A stretch of DNA of 64,000 bases, from NCBI GenBank assembly GCA_020831625.1, contig JAFIGD010000017.1, positions 23,522-87,521 of the forward strand, given 5' to 3'. The first letter of the stretch is position 1. Each line of letters starts with the position of its first letter. The translations under genes and the position numbers were made by a program. This DNA is from Verrucomicrobiota bacterium. GTDB lineage: Bacteria; Verrucomicrobiota; Kiritimatiellia; SS1-B-03-39; UBA6053. This document shows, piece after piece, positions 17,867-25,731 of the stretch. A model generated the notes under the pieces. It did no database searches and was not told the DNA's origin. It worked only from the letters and a program-made list of their open reading frames with translations.

Positions 17867-18721
17867 TTATTCGCGCGCGAGGAGCCGCTCGATTTCGCGG
17901 TGGAGTTCGGGACCGCGGGGATTGACGGAGGCGACCCGGCCGTTTTGGTCGATGAGGAAAAAGGCGGGGATGGAGTCAATGCTGTGTTTTTCCGCGAGGG
18001 AAAGGGGCTGCTCCTGATCAAAAAGGTTGGGCCAGGGGATGTTCTCACGTTCCAGATAGGCGGTGAGATCTCTTTTGGTCCGGTCGAGGGAAATGCCGAT
18101 AATCTCAAAGCCCTGTTCGTTAAACGCCTGATATGCGGCTTTCACATTGGGCTTTTCAGCCATGCAGGGGCCGCACCAGGTTGCCCAGAAGTCGATCAAA
18201 ACGACTTTGCCGCGGAGGGCGGCGAGATCCACGGGTTCCCCGAGGGCGTCGTTTCCGGAGATTTCAAGCACATCGCCGATCGAGGGGCGGCTGAGGATGG
18301 CTTTGATCCGTTCGAGCACGGCTTCATAAATCGGCTCGTCGTCACTTTCCGCCAACGTGAGCATTTGATCGCGGGCGAATTCGACGGAGGCGCGGTCGCC
18401 TTCGCCGTTGGCGATTTGCGCGAGCATCATGGCGGACTGGGCGATTTCCTGACTGTTCCGGGGCGTTTGCCCGATGTCATGCGCCAGTTTTCCGCGCACG
18501 AGGCGGAGAAAGGACTCCATGTCCCCCAGGGTATAGGTGGCTTGGAGGGCGTTTTCGTAGGCCAGTTGAACATCCGGTGACTCCGGGTTGGCCTGAATGT
18601 ATTCGGCGAGGGCCTGTGCCAGGGGGCGGTAATGGTTTTCGAGAATTTCCTGAACCGTTTGGGCGTTGATACCGAGCGTTAAGAGGAGGACGGAAAGAAA
18701 AGTAAGGGGTTGTTTGATCAT
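17867..18721 (-). CDS. TlpA-like thioredoxin-fold protein, exported
   Basis: 284 aa. A signal peptide (MIKQPLTFLSVLLLTLGINAQ) is followed by a helical region of about 110 residues and a C-terminal thioredoxin domain with DFWATWCGPCMAEKP (redox CxxC) and the cis-Pro segment DSIPAFFLID. It probably reduces or exchanges disulfides in the periplasm. The start lies 20 bp from the hexanucleotide array at 18741-18872, so the array occupies the 5' leader or promoter of this gene. Confidence 0.85.
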   Translation of the reverse strand: MIKQPLTFLSVLLLTLGINAQTVQEILENHYRPLAQALAEYIQANPESPDVQLAYENALQATYTLGDMESFLRLVRGKLAHDIGQTPRNSQEIAQSAMMLAQIANGEGDRASVEFARDQMLTLAESDDEPIYEAVLERIKAILSRPSIGDVLEISGNDALGEPVDLAALRGKVVLIDFWATWCGPCMAEKPNVKAAYQAFNEQGFEIIGISLDRTKRDLTAYLERENIPWPNLFDQEQPLSLAEKHSIDSIPAFFLIDQNGRVASVNPRGPELHREIERLLARE

Positions 18722-18740
18722 GGATGGTGTCTCTGTGCGG

Positions 18741-18872
18741 TTTGGATTTGGATTTGGATTTGGATTTGGATTTGGATTTGGATTTGGATTAAGATTAAGA
18801 TTAAGATTAAGATTAAGATTAAGATTAAGATTAAGATTAAGATTAAGATTAGGGTTAGGGTTAGGATTAGGA
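18741..18872. repeat. Hexanucleotide array, 22 units
   Basis: Read on the plus strand, eight TTTGGA units run without a break into ten TTAAGA units, then two TTAGGG and two TTAGGA units. All blocks keep the six-base phase. The array sits 20 bp upstream of the TlpA-like gene start (minus strand). It is perfect within each block, which implies recent expansion. Confidence 0.97.
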
Positions 18873-18964
18873 TAAATGCAAGGTGGGTGGCGGATGCCCG
18901 GTGAATATGACGCACCGGATGTGGGGGGATTACAGATTTTTACGCGAATGTATCGGAGCGCAGG

Positions 18965-20794
18965 TTAACGGCTGCGGAGTCTGAAAGCCCGGTGTTCCAG
19001 TGCCTCGTGCAGTTTGTTGCGGAGCATGTTGGGATGAAACGGTTTGGGAATGATGTCAAATGCGCCCTGATCATGCAGGGATTCTTCACTGTGCTTGGTG
19101 ATATGTCCGGTGATGACCAGTGAAATCATATCAGGATCCCTTTCCCGGGCAATCGCGAGCATTTCGTATCCATCCTGAATCGGCAAAGAAAGGTCTGTGA
19201 GAAGGAGTTCAAAGGTTTGGCCCTCTGCAAGAAGACGTTCAGCCTCAGCCACAGAGGTGACGGTGGTCACGTTGTAGGTGTCGCCGTTGAGCATTCGTCG
19301 AAGAAGGTTCAACACCTGGGGGTCATCATCGACAATCAGCACTTCATGTCGAAGAGGCGGCAGTGATTTGTAGTCACAGGCTTTCCAAACCGCGATACGG
19401 TTGCCGCCTTCATGTTTGGCCGCATACATGGCCCGGTCCGCGCATTCCAGGAGCTGCATTGAGGATCTGACGGGATCTTCTTTATCGAATACGACGGCTC
19501 CGATGGAGGTGGTGATCTTCAGGTCGTTATCCTGTTTCCGAACCGGCTGGGTTTCGAGTGTTTGACGCAGTCTTTCAGCCAGTTCCCGGGTGCCGCCCGC
19601 ATCGGTTTGCGGGAGAATGATGACAAATTCATCTCCACCCAGGCGAATCACCAGATCGGAACGTCGAAGGGTTTCGAGAAGGATTCTGGCCACATGTTTC
19701 AAGAGACTGTCGCCAAAGGTATGACCGTGTTGATCATTCAAGGCTTTAAACCCGTCAAGATCCAACATTAAGAGGCCGAAGGGAATGTTTTCGCGCTGGC
19801 CGAGGAGCCAGAACCGCTCGAGTTCCGCTTGAAGATAACGGCGGTTGTACAGTCCGGTCAGCGGATCTTTCATTCCCTGCCGCTGGATTTCCGACACAGA
19901 TTGAAACAGGGTGCTTAAATGATGGGCCGCATGATACACAATGGGAAAGTCGCCGGGTTCGAGGCTGATATTCGGGTAGGGGACGAGTACGAGCATCCCC
20001 AGAAGGGATCGACGCCCCATGAGCGGTAAATAGACGGCGCTCTCAAGATCGATGGGCTCGCCGCCGTCAGACACTTTGCTTTGCCGGTGCCGTTCGCTGA
20101 CGTCGCAGACCCAGTCTCTGCCGGTAATGGCGTGCAACCGCTCCCGGCACCCCGTGTAGAGCGTTTCATGGACAGAGGAGGAAATGTTCCCTTTGTGAAA
20201 CGATTCGTACCGGCGAATCGTGCCGTCGTCAATCAGCACCGCCGCAGCGTTGACCGGGGCCCATTGCTCCAGGAATTCCAGAAACCCGGACACGAGGGTG
20301 GAGAGCCTGGGTGTCTTCCAAACCCGGGCGGATAAATGCCTCAGTTTTTGCAGGCACGCCACTGTGCCGGCATTGGACGGGGCGATTCCGTAGCCATGAG
20401 AAATATGAAATTCCCTGGAACTGCGGGAGGAATCAATGGCGCTTTTGAGCTGATTCCGGCTAAGGGGTTTTTCAAGAATCTGTTTCACCCCGAGATCCTG
20501 AGCCTGTTTTTTCAGGGCCTCGGAAACGTGGCCGGTACAGAAGAAAATTTCCTGCCAGGGCCAGATTTTGCGGACTTCCCGGGTGAAGTCCAATCCGTCC
20601 ATCACGGGCATGTTCACATCCACAATCACCAGGTCAAACGCGTGTTTGACCATTAAGTCCAGGCCCTCGCGGCCGTTGGATCCGGTATATACGTCAATGG
20701 TTTTTTCCTGTTTGGTGAACAGCTGGAACATCCGGAGGACTTTTTCATCATCATCCAGCACGAGAACGTGGAGAGTGGGAGCGCGCAGTGTCAT
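18965..20794 (-). CDS. REC-GAF-GGDEF-REC response regulator / diguanylate cyclase
   Basis: 609 aa. An N-terminal receiver domain (HVLVLDDDEKVL, phospho-acceptor Asp in VIVDVNMPVMDG) is followed by a GAF-like sensor region and a GGDEF domain with an intact RLGGDEFVIIL active site. The product-inhibition site RRSD lies five residues before GGDEF. A second receiver domain (VLIVDDDPQVLNLL, phospho-acceptor in LLLTDLSLPIQDG) forms the C-terminus. It should make cyclic di-GMP under control of two phosphorylation inputs. No histidine kinase is adjacent. An in-frame GTG at 20809 is an alternative start. Confidence 0.9.
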   Translation of the reverse strand: MTLRAPTLHVLVLDDDEKVLRMFQLFTKQEKTIDVYTGSNGREGLDLMVKHAFDLVIVDVNMPVMDGLDFTREVRKIWPWQEIFFCTGHVSEALKKQAQDLGVKQILEKPLSRNQLKSAIDSSRSSREFHISHGYGIAPSNAGTVACLQKLRHLSARVWKTPRLSTLVSGFLEFLEQWAPVNAAAVLIDDGTIRRYESFHKGNISSSVHETLYTGCRERLHAITGRDWVCDVSERHRQSKVSDGGEPIDLESAVYLPLMGRRSLLGMLVLVPYPNISLEPGDFPIVYHAAHHLSTLFQSVSEIQRQGMKDPLTGLYNRRYLQAELERFWLLGQRENIPFGLLMLDLDGFKALNDQHGHTFGDSLLKHVARILLETLRRSDLVIRLGGDEFVIILPQTDAGGTRELAERLRQTLETQPVRKQDNDLKITTSIGAVVFDKEDPVRSSMQLLECADRAMYAAKHEGGNRIAVWKACDYKSLPPLRHEVLIVDDDPQVLNLLRRMLNGDTYNVTTVTSVAEAERLLAEGQTFELLLTDLSLPIQDGYEMLAIARERDPDMISLVITGHITKHSEESLHDQGAFDIIPKPFHPNMLRNKLHEALEHRAFRLRSR

Positions 20795-20957
20795 AGAGGA
20801 AGTATGCACCCTTCATTCACGCAACTCCAGACATAAGTTTGGTAAACCGTGATTTTTAGAGGTTCGTGTGCTTCGAGAGGGCCTTGTGGACCGACGGTCA
20901 CCAGAGCATGTTCACCTGGAACAGCGTGTCGAACCGACTGGAGCGGGTGCGTCAAAG

Positions 20958-21226
20958 AGCGAATGGAGAAAGGAACAGGCCAACGGCGATGTAATCGCGG
21001 TGCGGTACGTGGATGACGCGGTTTTCGGTTTCCAATACGAAAACGAAGCCCTCGCTATCACACGGCCATTTGCCGGATGTGGTTGCGGAGCATCCGGCGG
21101 CGAAGCCAGAAGGCCAGACAACCTTGGAACGGGGAACGATTCAACCGTTTACACGGGAGGTGGCTTATCCGCCCCCGGGCAAGTCATCCTTATCCAGGCC
21201 AGAGATTTGACGCTAAATACTCAAGG
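20958..21226 (+). pseudogene. Group II intron reverse transcriptase/maturase remnant
   Basis: In one frame, 20958-21059 encodes WRKEQANGDVIAVRYVDD followed by AVFGFQYENEA, the region around the reverse transcriptase active site (usually YADD). In another frame, 21077-21226 encodes RRRSQKARQPWNGERFNRL and then RPRASHPYPGQRFDAKYSR, the conserved C-terminal end of bacterial group II intron proteins. About 85 codons that should lie between them are missing and the frame is shifted, so the gene is dead. The catalytic RNA domain V follows at 21231. Confidence 0.85.
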
Positions 21227-21230
21227 GTAG

Positions 21231-21263
21231 GAGCCGTATGCGGTAATCCCGCACGTACGGATC
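21231..21263 (+). ncRNA. Group II intron domain V
   Basis: The 33-base sequence starts GAGCCGTATGCGG and ends CGCACGTACGGATC, which is the highly conserved domain V hairpin of bacterial group II introns. A domain VI-like hairpin (GGGCACCC / GGGTGTCCC) follows at about 21270-21295, marking the 3' end of the intron. The intron cannot encode a working maturase. Confidence 0.85.
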
Positions 21264-21416
21264 TGTGCGGGGGGCACCCATCCCGGGTGTCCCTACCGCT
21301 TCTGGGATCCTCTTTCTTCTTGACCAAAACCATCTCATCGCCAAGTTCTTATCCTTTTACTCGCCGCCGTTTTGGCCGGTGTCGCATCCTGTTTAGATCC
21401 CTGCACGCACGCTCTT

Positions 21417-22154
21417 ATGAAAATACTCCTCATCTCAGACATACACAGCAACATTCAGGCGCTTGAGGCCGTGCTGGCTGCCGAGGCGGATGCCGATGCC
21501 GTCTATTGCGCGGGCGATCTCGTGGACTACGGGCCGTTTCCCCGCGAGGTCATTGATCTCGTGCGGGAGCGGAACATCCCCTGCGTGAGCGGAAATCATG
21601 ACGAGGAGGTGGTTGAGCTTGCAAAGAATCGTGAAACCTGGGCCGACATGCGTCCGCAGGACAGGCACTGGGTGCATCAGAACGCGGAGGCACTTGATGC
21701 CGGCGACATTGCCTTTCTTGACGCGCTTCCGGAGTCTGTTGAGTTTACAGCGGACGGTCACTACTACCATATGCGGCACCGCGGGGCAAAGGGCTATGAG
21801 CTCATCCAGCTCCTGTCCAGGTTTGAAGCGCTCTGGAGCGCCGGTCAGTCGCCAGATCGTCGTCCTGAACAGACTGCGCGTGTTATTGTGGGACACACCC
21901 ACATTCAGGCCGTGCATTATCTGGCGGCAGACAGGCTCTGGTTGAACCCGGGGAGCACGTCCTACCGGCCTGCGCGAAAGAATTTTCATCTTCCCCGCTA
22001 CGCGGAATACATGACGGTGGTGCAGGGCGAGATCCGTTTCCACCGTTTGGACTACGACTGCCGCAAAACTTTCCTGCACACCCGGGACCTTGAGCTGGAC
22101 AACAGCCAAAAGCAGGTCGGATTGCGCCTGTTCGGGGTAGAAGAACAGATATGA
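21417..22154 (+). CDS. YfcE/MJ0936-type metallophosphoesterase
   Basis: 245 aa. All metal-binding motifs of calcineurin-like phosphoesterases are present: ISDIHSN, CAGDLVDYG, SGNHDEE, and VGHTHIQ. The start at 21417 places the first motif at residue 7, as is normal. These cytoplasmic enzymes hydrolyse phosphodiesters; the physiological substrate is unknown. The gene lies intact between an intron remnant and broken sulfatases. Confidence 0.85.
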   Translation: MKILLISDIHSNIQALEAVLAAEADADAVYCAGDLVDYGPFPREVIDLVRERNIPCVSGNHDEEVVELAKNRETWADMRPQDRHWVHQNAEALDAGDIAFLDALPESVEFTADGHYYHMRHRGAKGYELIQLLSRFEALWSAGQSPDRRPEQTARVIVGHTHIQAVHYLAADRLWLNPGSTSYRPARKNFHLPRYAEYMTVVQGEIRFHRLDYDCRKTFLHTRDLELDNSQKQVGLRLFGVEEQI

Positions 22155-22535
22155 GGTCACCGGCTATCACTCGGGCATTGTGGTCAACGAACACACCGAC
22201 GGAGACGGAATCAACCTGGCCTGCAACGTCAACGGTACGACGACAAGGCTGAACTCTATGACCTGTCTGTGGATATTGGCGAGAAGCAGGATGTCGCCGG
22301 TCAACACCCCGGACGGGTCGCTTCCATGCGGGCGGCATTGGATGCATGGCGCCGCGAGAATGACGCCCAAACCAACACCCCCAATCCGGACTGCGACGAG
22401 AAGGAGTTCAGAAGACTCTACATCGACACAGACCCGAGCACATTTGATCCTCTCACCGCAGGTGAGGAGGACTGGGCGGATATCCGGACGTGGCGGGAAG
22501 GAATGGACAACGCGGTCCGGAGAAACAAAAAATGA
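22155..22535 (+). pseudogene. Sulfatase C-terminal remnant
   Basis: Two frames together encode a sulfatase tail. GYHSGIVVNEHTDGDG and following residues end near 22236, and after a one-base shift the sequence continues YDDKAELYDLSVDIGEKQD and runs to NAVRRNKK. The segment ELYDL-x-x-D-x-G-E is the usual closing motif of arylsulfatases. The catalytic N-terminal two thirds are absent; the phosphoesterase gene ends at the left edge. Its stop overlaps the start of the next broken sulfatase (ATGA), so two sulfatase genes once formed an operon. Confidence 0.8.
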
Positions 22536-23690
22536 ACAAACAACAGCCCAATATCCTTTGGCTCATGACGGATGAGCAGCGCTGCGATTCCCTTGGCTGC
22601 TACGGGAGTCGCTGGGCTCACTCCCCGAATATAGACGCTCTGGCGGCCGAAGGCGCGGTTTTCGAGACCGCCATCACACCGGCGCCGGTTTGCGTGCCGG
22701 CGCGGACGTCCCTCCTCGCCGGAAAGCATCCCTGCCAGACCGGCGTATGGCATAACAGACTTGAATCCGGGCCCCATCCCTTGGATCCTCGGCGGCCGGT
22801 TTCCCGCCCCTCCCGAGGAAACCGCCGAGGCCGTGGCGGTCAGGCAGGCCATGGATTGGCTTGCCGAAAGGCCGCGGGACAACCCCTTCTTTTTGAGAGT
22901 GTCCTTCAACGGCCCGCACACACCCGTCTGCCCTCCCGCACCCTTTGACCGCATGATGGATCCCTGCATAGAGCTCCCGGGCGGCACGGATCTCCCGGAA
23001 GGCAGTCCGGATTGGTTGGCCAAAGAACTCCGCAAATGCGCGGACGCTTCCGCTCTGTCCCGCGAAGAGATACGAAAGCTGCGACAGTGTTACTTTGGTG
23101 AGGTCAGTTTTCTGGACTCGCTGTTTGGCCGGTTGCTCGATTGGATGCGCGGTGAAGGTCTGCTGGACAACACCATCGTCGTTTTCCTTTCCGACCATGG
23201 AACCCACCTCGGGGACCACGGCCTTGTGCAGAAACAAACGTTTTTCGAATCGGTTGTCAATGTGCCGTTCATTGTCCGGCATCCACAGCAGATTGCGGGA
23301 TCCTCACGTTTCCACACCCCGGTTGAGACACAGAGTCTCCTTCGGACCTTGTTGGAACTTGCGGGGCTTGATCCGGTTGCCGACGGGGTTTCCCCCAGTC
23401 CTGCCTCCTGTCTGCGCACCGGCCGGGAGCCCGAAGCGCGCCCCGTGTTCAGCGAATTCTCACTGAATTCTTTTGCGCCCCACATCCAGCATGACGGGCG
23501 TTTGGTGATGGTTCGGCACGGACACTGGAAGCTCTCGGCCTGTATCGACCCCGCGATCCATGACGTCGCCCTGTATGACTTGAACCATGACCCCGAAGAA
23601 CGCACAAACCTCGCCGGGGATCCCGCGTGCACCGCGCAGCGGGAAACGCTGCTGGCGTTCGTGCGGAAACACATTTCGGAAGCAAAATAA
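22531..23690 (+). pseudogene. Broken sulfatase with frameshift and internal deletion
   Basis: The first frame (from 22531) encodes KQQPNILWLMTDEQRCDSLG and the formylglycine motif CVPARTSLLAG. It loses homology after GVWHNR at about 22765. The second frame continues with PWILGGRFPAPPEETAEAV and runs to the normal end with FLSDHGTHLGDHGLVQKQTF and ALYDLNHDPEERTNL. The segment that normally carries the GKWH substrate-side motif is missing between the two parts, so this is a deletion plus frameshift rather than a sequencing slip. No working enzyme is expected. Confidence 0.85.
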
Positions 23691-23862
23691 AGCCATTGAG
23701 GCGACACGTGACAGCGGCGGACATTGGCAGCGAAGGTATGATAAGAATCTAACCACTGTTCATCCGTGGTTAAAAATCCCAAATGCCAACCAGCAGTCGC
23801 ATCGAACCCCGTAAACTCGCTCCGGTGGTCTAAGACGTTCTGGTTTCAAATATTTCGAGTCT

Positions 23863-24060
23863 TCATTTCACCTGAAGAGCGTTCAAGCTCCGGGTAATCG
23901 CGGCACACACCAGATTCAGCTCTTTCGGGGTATGAGAGGCCCCCACGTACCAGCGGCCATCCGGCAACAGATAGACCCCGTTTTGCAACATCGCACGGTG
24001 GAATTTTTTATACAGTTCTTTGTCGGTTTCCAAGCTGTCTGCATAATGTTGAGGCGGCGT
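23863..24060 (-). pseudogene. Class III aminotransferase (HemL-like) C-terminal remnant
   Basis: The minus strand encodes YADSLETDKELYKKFHRAML, then QNGVYLLPDGRWYVGASHT and a final helix. This is the end of glutamate-1-semialdehyde aminomutase-type enzymes. Only about 65 of some 430 residues remain, and no PLP-binding lysine region is present. Confidence 0.75.
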
Positions 24061-24145
24061 TTTTCGTCCCATGGGCAGTGGCGTGACCCCGGTGAACACG
24101 GGCAGGCGGTTCCGGCTTGACATCCGCTCCCCGTTTCTCCAGAAC

Positions 24146-24211
24146 CCACCCATGTTCGCCCCCCCTCACAACCCCGAACCCGCCTCCCTCGCTCAAAGCG
24201 CGAAAAGCGAT
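24146..24211. repeat. Shared leader sequence, copy A
   Basis: This ~66-bp stretch, ending just before the histidine phosphatase start, is about 85% identical to the reverse complement of 63828-63893, which lies just before the desaturase-fusion gene. Shared blocks include CATGTTCGCCCCC, CTCACAACCCCGAA, GCTCAAAGCGC and CCTATCCAT. Confidence 0.85.
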
Positions 24212-24227
24212 TTCCTATCCATTATTT

Positions 24228-24845
24228 ATGAAGCTCATTCTTATTCGACATGGACAATCTTACGGAAACATATATACTGATGAAGACTTGCCGGACGCTC
24301 GTCTCACCGGTCTAGGTCTGCAGCAAGCGACACGAGTTGCCAAGCGTCTGGCTGATTCAGAGATTGAAACGATTGTGGCAAGCCCGTTGCTTCGAGCACT
24401 CGCGACGGCTCAACCACTGGCGCAGGCCCTTTCGTTGCCCATTCAGGTCTGGCACGAGGCTGTGGAGATCCGCAGAGAAGGACCTTATAGAGGGCCTGGT
24501 TTGCAGGACTTGCAGGAGGAGTTCCCAGAAGCCAAGTTTGGATGTGAACACACCGATGACGGGTGGCACTATCCTGGAGATGATAATGTAACTCGAGGAA
24601 TTGGACGAGCAAAGCAAACCCTTGATCGACTTCTCGGGGAATTCTCAAACAGCACGGTAGCTCTGATCGCTCACGGAAACTTCAATCGTTTCCTCCTTCT
24701 AGTAGCGCTGGGACTGTCTCACACGCGCCACATTCACTTTCCCCAGGATAACGGGTGTATTAATGTTCTCGAGTTTGCCGGCAAAGCTATACGTGTATCC
24801 TGCCTGAACGACACGTGCCACCAAGCAGGTGTTGAGTCGTTATAG
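24228..24845 (+). CDS. Histidine phosphatase family protein (phosphoglycerate-mutase-like)
   Basis: 205 aa. The catalytic RHG motif is at the start (LILIRHGQS), and the second histidine is in ALIAHGNFNRF; the acid/base region PYRGPGLQDL lies between. Such enzymes remove phosphate from small molecules or proteins through a phosphohistidine intermediate; the substrate is unknown. The gene is lower in GC than its neighbours, suggesting transfer. Its leader is the repeat at 24146-24211, and translation starts at ATG 24228, 17 bp downstream of it. Confidence 0.85.
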   Translation: MKLILIRHGQSYGNIYTDEDLPDARLTGLGLQQATRVAKRLADSEIETIVASPLLRALATAQPLAQALSLPIQVWHEAVEIRREGPYRGPGLQDLQEEFPEAKFGCEHTDDGWHYPGDDNVTRGIGRAKQTLDRLLGEFSNSTVALIAHGNFNRFLLLVALGLSHTRHIHFPQDNGCINVLEFAGKAIRVSCLNDTCHQAGVESL

Positions 24846-25731
24846 CTAACACAAGGAGACACTGAGACATAATCGAATTGTGACGTTTGTGGCTTACTTG
24901 GCGGCGTTGCGAGAGTACGCTTCCGCCTTGGGGAGGGATCGCACGGAGGCGCAGAGGCACGGGGGAGGGGGATCGTCGATCACGATCACGATCAGGATTT
25001 CACGAATTTCCTGACCTCTACCCTCTTAGCTCTACCCTCTATTTTGACGCAGTTCGCGACATGGACTGATTCTTCCGGCCGGCTGACTTGGAAATCCGCA
25101 TACCGTGAAGAAGCACCGCCCCGCGAAAGCTGTTTTCATCCGGCTCCATCGCCGCCACCCGGTCCAGTGCCGCCTGACATGGCTGTCCGGACCCTGCGGA
25201 TAGGCCGTGGTCCCCTCCGGAATGGCCTCTCCGGGCAGAGGGTTCGGGGTCACCACCGCCTTCACAAACGGAATGGATTTTTCGCTGGCTCTATATCCCG
25301 CGAAGGAGAAACGTTCGGCAGATGCTCATGCATAATTACAGGTCCTTCCTTTGTGGTTTCATCCTCCGTTTCGACCAAAAGCGATGCAAACCTTAGGCAT
25401 AAAGATATGTAAATACGACTTATAATTAGGTTTAAATTACAATTTTATACGAAAAATATTTAAACCGTTTGCGTTTCCAATCCTCGTCTTCCTGATTGCA
25501 TAAAAAGCTGTATTTCCTATTTTTTAAAAGGGAAAGCTTTACATTTTCATAAAAAATTACTGAAATATTATTTTTTTCTTGCATTCTGGAGTGGGGAGGG
25601 AGTTTAATGTTGCAAAGGATTGGAGGCAATATTTCTGCGTTTGAGTTACCTAAGACGTACTGAAATTCATGGATTCTGGTTCTTGCGAAAACCCACAATG
25701 ATACATGTAAATATAAAAGGAGACCTGCAAC
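24846..25731. other. Gene-poor spacer with AT-rich promoter region
   Basis: No convincing gene. The left half is GC-rich, carries a GATCAC hexamer run at 24978-24998 and looks like decayed coding sequence that I cannot identify. From about 25380 the sequence becomes strongly AT-rich for 340 bp, with ATGTAAATAC at 25407-25416 and CATGTAAATA at 25704-25713. A strong ribosome site (AAGGAG) lies before the ATG at 25732. This part probably holds the promoter of the 1544-aa gene. Confidence 0.6.

Noticed and set aside
18741..18872. Hexamer array as a telomere, a CRISPR array or an Ile/Lys or Trp/Ile repeat protein
   Set aside because: Units are six bases without spacers, only two are TTAGGG, the array is internal, and the translated dipeptide repeats are by-products of the hexamer.
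18898..18918. CCGGTG/CACCGG hairpin after the GGDEF gene as terminator
   Set aside because: No T tract on either strand.
25032..25412. Small open frames on both strands in the 24.8-25.7 kb spacer
   Set aside because: No ribosome site, no recognisable domain, and skewed composition; probably decayed DNA.
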